Of a DNA stretch of 18,030 nt, positions 13,865 through 18,030 are shown piece after piece. A program made the translations under genes and the position numbers. The first letter of the stretch is position 1. Every line of letters starts with the position of its first letter. The notes under the pieces were generated by a model. That model ran no database searches, was not told the DNA's origin, and saw only the letters and a program-made list of their open reading frames with translations. Where the stretch lies: NCBI GenBank assembly GCA_937973565.1, contig CALJKQ010000226.1:1-18030 (forward strand). The letters are read 5' to 3'. Source of the stretch: an uncultured Saprospiraceae bacterium. Lineage in GTDB: Bacteria > Bacteroidota > Bacteroidia > Chitinophagales > Saprospiraceae.

Positions 13865-14989
13865 ATGGAAACACAAACCAAATCCACTTCAAACTTGACC
13901 ACTGACACGTTCCCCATCAATGGAACGGATCATATCGAATTTTATGTAGGCAATGCCAAACAATCAGCTTTGTACTATCTACATTGTTTTGGCTATGAAC
14001 TGGTAGCCTACAAGGGCCCAGAGACCGGCAGCAGAGATGTAGTATCTTATGTGTTGCAACAGGGCAAAATCAGGCTGGTACTCACTTCAACGGTTAAAGA
14101 TGATCACGAAATTGCCAAACACGTTGCCAAACATGGTGATGGTGTAAAAGTATTGGCCTTGTGGGTAGACAATGCAGCAGAAGCTTATGAGAAAGCCATT
14201 GCCAAAGGAGCAGAGTCTGCCTTTGAGCCATATACCCTAACCGATGAATTTGGTGAAATCAAGTTGGCGGCTATTAAGACCTATGGAGAAACCATCCATA
14301 CCCTGGTAGAAAGAAGTGCCTATAAAGGGGCCTTCATGCCGGGTTTTGTGGCTAAAAAAAGCGAAGCTCCTGTGAAGAGTATTGGCTTGAAATATGTTGA
14401 CCACTGTGTGGGCAATGTGGAGCTGGGAGACATGAACAAATGGGTGAAATTTTACCAGGAAGTTTTGGGCTTTAAGCTGTTGATTACTTTCGATGACAAA
14501 GACATTTCGACTAAGTATACGGCACTGATGAGTAAGGTGGTGAGCAATGGCAATGGCTATATCAAATTTCCCATCAATGAACCTGCCAACGGAATTAAAA
14601 AATCACAAATCGAAGAATACATTGAGTTTTACAAGGGAGCAGGTGTACAACATATCGCTGTAGCTACAGATAACATCCTGGAAACTGTTTCTGCACTTCG
14701 CAACAATGGTGTAGAATTTTTGTATGTGCCCGACAACTACTATGAAGATTTGATTGAAAGAGTGGGTCACATCGATGAAGACATCGAGTCGCTCAAAAAT
14801 TTAAACATTCTTGTAGACAGAGACGACGAAGGTTACCTGCTTCAAATATTTACGAAGCCGGTTCAGGACCGACCCACTGTGTTTTATGAAATCATACAAC
14901 GCAAGGGAGCCGTATCCTTTGGCAAAGGGAATTTTAAAGCGCTGTTCGAAGCCATAGAGCGGGAACAAGCATTGAGAGGCACGCTGTAG
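13865..14989 (+). CDS. hpd: 4-Hydroxyphenylpyruvate dioxygenase
   Basis: Converts 4-hydroxyphenylpyruvate to homogentisate, the substrate of the preceding gene. It has 374 residues, the usual length. There are two vicinal-oxygen-chelate modules, the N-terminal at about 20-150 and the catalytic C-terminal at about 175-345. The Fe(II) facial triad is visible as H180 (YVDHCVGNV), H263 (GVQHIAVATD) and E342 (VFYEIIQRKG). The C-terminal gating helix SFGKGNFKALFEAIE is intact. Order here is hmgA first, hpd second. No terminator of normal strength follows; weak inverted repeats lie at 14985-15004 and 15011-15024. Confidence 0.97.
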   Translation: METQTKSTSNLTTDTFPINGTDHIEFYVGNAKQSALYYLHCFGYELVAYKGPETGSRDVVSYVLQQGKIRLVLTSTVKDDHEIAKHVAKHGDGVKVLALWVDNAAEAYEKAIAKGAESAFEPYTLTDEFGEIKLAAIKTYGETIHTLVERSAYKGAFMPGFVAKKSEAPVKSIGLKYVDHCVGNVELGDMNKWVKFYQEVLGFKLLITFDDKDISTKYTALMSKVVSNGNGYIKFPINEPANGIKKSQIEEYIEFYKGAGVQHIAVATDNILETVSALRNNGVEFLYVPDNYYEDLIERVGHIDEDIESLKNLNILVDRDDEGYLLQIFTKPVQDRPTVFYEIIQRKGAVSFGKGNFKALFEAIEREQALRGTL

Positions 14990-15010
14990 TTTTTAAGGGC
15001 TACACCTTCT

Positions 15011-15024
15011 GCTAAAACTTTAGC
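15011..15024. repeat. Short palindrome downstream of hpd
   Basis: GCTAAA-AC-TTTAGC is a perfect 6-bp inverted repeat with a 2-nt centre, followed by TTTGCA. It is AU-rich and would make a poor terminator. Its position just upstream of the possible -33 of the next gene fits an operator equally well. Confidence 0.3.
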
Positions 15025-15030
15025 TTTGCA

Positions 15031-15061
15031 TTGGTCTGTACCCGGTTTATAACCTATTTTG
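15031..15061 (+). promoter_or_regulatory. Possible promoter of the CotH-family gene
   Basis: TTG at 15031-15033 and TATTTTG at 15055-15061 are separated by 21 nt. The -7 lacks one spacer base compared with TAnnTTTG. It would give a leader of only about 8 nt before the ATG at 15075, so either the leader is very short or the start codon lies further in (Met codons at 15123 and 15129). Confidence 0.35.
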
Positions 15062-15074
15062 AAATCGCATTTCT

Positions 15075-17369
15075 ATGCAAGGCAAGTATATAATTAACTG
15101 TAAAGCTCATCAACTGTTGGCCATGTTGATGGGCTTTATTTTTGTGCAAGTTTTACAGCATCCTTTAACTGCACAATCGAACTTCAAAAATGATCTTGTT
15201 TTTGATGACACGGTTGTACCCCGGATTGATATTGAGATCAACAGAGACTCCTTTTACGATTTATTGTTGCCGGGCAATCTGGAGAAAGACCATGAGTATC
15301 CTGCCAACTTTATTTGGGATAACGGAGTAAAAAAAGATACCGTCCGAAATGTGGGATTTCGGCTTAGAGGCAATACCTCCCGACACTCCGCGAAAAAATC
15401 TTTTAAAATCAAATTCAATCACTTTGGAGGTGAAAAATTCTATGGCTTGTCGGATTTGAACCTCAATGGAGAACACAACGACCCAAGTCTTTCAAGAGCC
15501 AAAATCGTGTGGGATCTGATGCATAAAGCAGGTATAGAGGCACCACGGGCCAACCATGTGAGATTGTATATCAATAATGAATACATGGGACTTTACCTCA
15601 ATGTAGAACACATAGACAACGATTATTTTCAAGCCAGAGGCCAGAATGGCGACGGGCAGATTTTTAAGTGTCTGTATGGCTGTGATTTTGTTTACAGGGG
15701 CAGCAACCCCAATTCTTACCCCACCACTGTTTACGAGCCTCAAAACCATAAAGACGAGGCCAATTTTTATGATCTTATTGAATTTATTAGAATCCTGGGT
15801 TTAAAAGACAATGCCAATTACAGATGTATGCTGGAAGAAGTGTTTGAGGTTGACGATTACCTGAAAACGATGGCTATGGAAGTATTGGTGGGACATTGGG
15901 ACAACCCAACTTTCAATAAAAACAATGCCTACATTTATATACCCGTTGATGATAATCGTATACAGCTAATGTCTTATGATGTAGACAACACCATGGGCGT
16001 AGACTGGTTTGGAGAAGACTGGGCCAATAAGAATATTTATTCCTGGGCTGAACCCAGTGACAAAAGGCCTTTGTTTTACAATTTACTTTCTGTACCGGCC
16101 TTTAAAAACCGGTATGGCTATCATATCAAGTCCTGGATGGAGAGTTTTATGAAAACAGACAGCATTCAACAATTGGCTTATCAGATCCGGGATCGCATCA
16201 AAGCATACAGAGGCAACGATGTTTATTCAGAATTGGATTATGGCTTTGATTACAATGACTTCATCGCCAGTTTTGACCAGATGAACGATCGCCATGTCAA
16301 ATACGGCATTGTTGAGTATTTCAACCAAAGACTTTCTACCGCAAAATCCCAATTACAAAACACCGCCATTGTTCCTTACTTTGGCAATCGGAAAATTGGA
16401 TACTTAAATGGTAAATTGGATATCAGCTTTGAAGCATACAGTTCCAGCCCGGTACAGGTAGAACTGGCTTATCGATTTGAAAATGAAGACTGGAAGACCC
16501 TCACATTAACTGACAATGGACAAGCAGGGGATGTGGCGGCAAACGATCACCGATATCATTTTCAATGGCTGGGATCTATGCCCGGTACCTTCTATTATAA
16601 AATGAAAGCCATAGATGCTGCCGTAAAGGAAGGAGTTTGGCCGAGCTGCGAATCCTTCGAATATACAGTGGGTTATAATGAAGTACCCAAGCTGTACATC
16701 AATGAATGGATGGCGGATAATACCTTGTTGAAAGACAATGCAGGTGAGGCAGAAGATTGGGTTGAAATTTACAACGGGGGAGAAGAGGACATTTATTTGG
16801 GTCAGTATTATTTATCTGACGATCGCGAAAAACCCACCAAATGGCTCATGCCGGATGTGACCTTGCCGGCAAAATCATGGATTTATTTCTGGGCTGATGA
16901 AGATGGATCCCAGGGGGGAAATCACGCCAATTTTAAATTGAGTAAGCAGGGAGAGTTTTTGGGGATTTTTGACAATGCTGATAATCTGTATGCTCCCATT
17001 GATACCCTTCATTTTGGTGTCTGCTCCACTGACAAAGCATACGGAAGGTATCCGGATGGGGGGGCATGGGTTGGAGAGCTTACTTTGGCTACACCTGGTG
17101 CGTCTAATGTGCTGACTGCTGTAACAGACATCAAAAATAAAATAACATTTTACCCCAATCCGGCGTCCAATACCTTAATTATCAATTTGATAAGCGGGTG
17201 GACGCTTGATGATATAGTATCACCAGAGGGTAAATCCGCCCAAATAGATAAAACAAAAGTTGATAAAGGTTATCAGGTAGATGTACAAAGACTATCACCA
17301 GGATTATACTTCTTTAAAATTAGCGGACCGGATGGCAGGTCATATTCAGCTGCCTGGGTTAAACAATAG
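15075..17369 (+). CDS. Secreted CotH-kinase / lamin-tail protein with T9SS sorting domain
   Basis: A 764-residue exported protein. Residues 1-34 are a signal peptide ending LTAQ. Residues about 45-430 form a CotH kinase-like domain: FRLRGNTSRHSAKKSFKIKF (95-114), LNLNGEHNDPSLSRAKI (128-144), YMGLYLNVEHID (170-181) and MSYDVDNTMG (299-308) are its conserved blocks. Residues about 440-535 look like a beta-sandwich linker. From about 538 (LYINEWMADN) to 675 is a lamin-tail domain (EDWVEIYNGG, LSDDREKPTKW). Residues about 690-764 (TFYPNPASNTLII ... LSPGLYFFKIS) are a type A C-terminal sorting domain of the type IX secretion system. CotH of Bacillus phosphorylates spore-coat proteins; any kinase activity and target here are unknown. 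No neighbour hints at its role. Confidence 0.92.
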   Translation: MQGKYIINCKAHQLLAMLMGFIFVQVLQHPLTAQSNFKNDLVFDDTVVPRIDIEINRDSFYDLLLPGNLEKDHEYPANFIWDNGVKKDTVRNVGFRLRGNTSRHSAKKSFKIKFNHFGGEKFYGLSDLNLNGEHNDPSLSRAKIVWDLMHKAGIEAPRANHVRLYINNEYMGLYLNVEHIDNDYFQARGQNGDGQIFKCLYGCDFVYRGSNPNSYPTTVYEPQNHKDEANFYDLIEFIRILGLKDNANYRCMLEEVFEVDDYLKTMAMEVLVGHWDNPTFNKNNAYIYIPVDDNRIQLMSYDVDNTMGVDWFGEDWANKNIYSWAEPSDKRPLFYNLLSVPAFKNRYGYHIKSWMESFMKTDSIQQLAYQIRDRIKAYRGNDVYSELDYGFDYNDFIASFDQMNDRHVKYGIVEYFNQRLSTAKSQLQNTAIVPYFGNRKIGYLNGKLDISFEAYSSSPVQVELAYRFENEDWKTLTLTDNGQAGDVAANDHRYHFQWLGSMPGTFYYKMKAIDAAVKEGVWPSCESFEYTVGYNEVPKLYINEWMADNTLLKDNAGEAEDWVEIYNGGEEDIYLGQYYLSDDREKPTKWLMPDVTLPAKSWIYFWADEDGSQGGNHANFKLSKQGEFLGIFDNADNLYAPIDTLHFGVCSTDKAYGRYPDGGAWVGELTLATPGASNVLTAVTDIKNKITFYPNPASNTLIINLISGWTLDDIVSPEGKSAQIDKTKVDKGYQVDVQRLSPGLYFFKISGPDGRSYSAAWVKQ

Positions 17370-17469
17370 GAATCAAAATTTTGTGTCAAAACTGAACTGC
17401 AGTGCCAGTATTTTAATTTTGGTAAAGGCGATGACTGAACGGTAGATTCAATTGCCAGTGGCAATCAAA

Positions 17470-17532
17470 AGTGAATGCTTCTACAATGGTCAGCATCGTT
17501 CGATTTCACATATTTTAAATTTGCTATCTCAC
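17470..17532 (+). repeat. Extragenic repeat family A, copy 1
   Basis: Aligns without gaps to 17641-17703 (46 of 63 identities by hand count). The fully conserved core is CAGCATCGTTCGATTTC at 17491-17507, ending with CTATCTCAC. This copy has lost the central hairpin of copy 2, and the following GC hairpin is reduced to CTGC-GA-GCAG at 17539-17548, so it appears decayed. Confidence 0.8.
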
Positions 17533-17607
17533 GAGGAACTGCGAGCAGCTTAGACCCATGCCATAAAATTAATTACGATAAAAAAAAGATAACTGAACTG
17601 TTTTGGT

Positions 17608-17633
17608 TCTGCCGAAAAAAATTGATCGGCAGA
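17608..17633 (+). repeat. Inverted repeat before copy 2
   Basis: TCTGCCGA / TCGGCAGA is a perfect 8-bp stem with a 10-nt A-rich loop. The equivalent place before copy 1 holds a different hairpin, ATTGCC-AGT-GGCAAT at 17451-17465. Both lie just before the AGTGAA that opens family A. Confidence 0.75.
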
Positions 17634-17640
17634 TTAATTT

Positions 17641-17703
17641 AGTGAAGTACTTCGGAAAGCTCAGCATCGTTCGATTTCGGAAATCTAAGATTTCCTATCT
17701 CAC
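17641..17703 (+). repeat. Extragenic repeat family A, copy 2
   Basis: Homologous to 17470-17532. It contains the perfect palindrome GAAGTACTTC (17644-17653), the conserved core at 17662-17678, and hairpin GGAAATC-TAA-GATTTCC (17679-17695). It leads directly into the GC-rich hairpin at 17710. Confidence 0.8.
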
Positions 17704-17709
17704 TGAGCA

Positions 17710-17728
17710 CCGCGCGCTAATCGCGCGG
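17710..17728. repeat. GC-rich hairpin, copy 1
   Basis: CCGCGCG-CTAAT-CGCGCGG is a 7-bp perfect stem with a 5-nt loop. It has the same architecture as 17902-17920 with a compensatory base-pair change in the stem (G-C here, A-T there) and one loop change. No T-run follows, so it is not a normal terminator. Confidence 0.85.
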
Positions 17729-17766
17729 CCAGGTGTATTCTATTAAAGAAGTTGAGGTAAAAAAAA

Positions 17767-17842
17767 GGCAGTGACTCTTTTTCCCTTTCAATGGGATTTC
17801 TTAAAGTTTCAAAATGGATTTTCTCGACGCTGCTGGCAGGGG
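17767..17842 (+). repeat. Repeat family B, copy 1
   Basis: 76 nt from GGCAGTGAC to GGCAGGGG, repeated at 17956-18030. The last 55 nt (17788-17842) are identical in both copies. It contains an internal imperfect duplication, TTTCAATGGGATTTC and TTTCAAAATGGATTTTC. Confidence 0.92.
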
Positions 17843-17869
17843 TGACTGCGCGATCACGCCTTGGCGGGA

Positions 17870-17891
17870 AAAATAACCGGCAGGTTATTTT
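17870..17891. repeat. AT-rich hairpin between the B copies
   Basis: AAAATAACC-GGCA-GGTTATTTT is a perfect 9-bp stem with a 4-nt loop. It follows a smaller CGCC-TT-GGCG hairpin at 17857-17866. Neither has a counterpart elsewhere in the window. Confidence 0.7.
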
Positions 17892-17901
17892 AGCAAAGGA
17901 A

Positions 17902-17920
17902 CCGCACGCTGATCGTGCGG
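17902..17920. repeat. GC-rich hairpin, copy 2
   Basis: CCGCACG-CTGAT-CGTGCGG is a 7-bp perfect stem with a 5-nt loop, 192 nt after copy 1. Flanking sequence on the right (GGC...GTATTnTATT) is alignable with copy 1, so the two are homologous and not coincidental. Confidence 0.85.
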
Positions 17921-17955
17921 CAATGAGTATTTTAATTGGGTTTGGAAGTTTTAAG

Positions 17956-18030
17956 GGCAGTGACGATTTTCCCTCTCAATGGGATTTCTTAAAGTTTCAA
18001 AATGGATTTTCTCGACGCTGCTGGCAGGGG
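17956..18030 (+). repeat. Repeat family B, copy 2, reaching the contig end
   Basis: 75 nt homologous to 17767-17842 with one indel and a few changes at the left. Bases 17976-18030 are identical over exactly 55 nt and stop at the end of the window. Confidence 0.92.

Larger units (their letters stand above)
17370..18030. other. Gene-free region filled with composite repeats and hairpins
   Basis: 661 nt with no credible coding region. It contains a pair of 63-nt repeats offset by 171 nt, a pair of about 76-nt repeats offset by 188-189 nt, at least six inverted repeats and runs of A. A 12-mer AGTATTTTAATT occurs at 17407-17418 and again at 17926-17937, and ACTGAACTG occurs at 17391 and 17592, so much of the region derives from shared modules. 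The contig ends inside the second copy of the 76-nt repeat. Confidence 0.85.

Noticed and set aside
17370..18030. CRISPR array
   Set aside because: Repeats are too few, too long and diverged, and the spacing is filled with related sequence rather than unique spacers of constant size.
17370..18030. Insertion sequence or transposase remnant
   Set aside because: No transposase-like reading frame and no matching terminal inverted repeats with target duplication were found; a non-autonomous element remains possible.

Overview
The window looks like one complete short-read contig from a member of the Bacteroidota, probably a saprospirian or chitinophagian environmental bacterium. The phylum evidence is a secreted protein with a type IX secretion C-terminal domain, a DUF4294 protein, a lipoprotein with an acidic LES-like stretch after the lipobox, TAnnTTTG-type -7 promoter elements and almost no Shine-Dalgarno sites. 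The rank below phylum is a guess. Both ends are assembly-determined. Bases 1-52 are Illumina adapter, and the last 55 bases exactly repeat an earlier stretch.

Layout from left to right: (1) 53-2113, minus strand: a small lipoprotein followed by two overlapping family 2 glycosyltransferases, the last one cut by the contig end. (2) 2187-4173, minus: paaA-paaB-paaC, the oxygenase part of phenylacetyl-CoA epoxidase, with a TATTTTTG -7 element and a palindrome resembling PaaR-type TetR operators just upstream. (3) 4264-5444: a periplasmic rhodanese and a divergent GH73-type glucosaminidase whose proposed starts lie only 20 bp apart. (4) 5447-11232, minus: rsfS, ftsH, a DUF4294 protein, metF and an alkaline-phosphatase-superfamily phosphodiesterase. 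(5) 11277-12335: birA, a bidirectional terminator and convergent acpP. (6) 12692-14989, plus: hmgA and hpd for tyrosine catabolism, behind a 356-bp AT-rich divergent promoter region. (7) 15075-17369, plus: a large secreted CotH-kinase/lamin-tail/T9SS protein. (8) 17370-18030: no gene, but a dense composite array of imperfect repeats and hairpins.

Functionally, the chromosomal core consists of translation silencing, membrane proteolysis, biotinylation, fatty-acid carrier and one-carbon metabolism. Around it sit two aromatic-catabolism units: the CoA-dependent phenylacetate route and the homogentisate route. Neither pathway is complete here: paaD/E, the later paa genes and fumarylacetoacetase are absent. 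The least explained part of the window is the terminal repeat array. It contains two hairpins with the same architecture and a compensatory base-pair change, and it probably continues beyond the contig.
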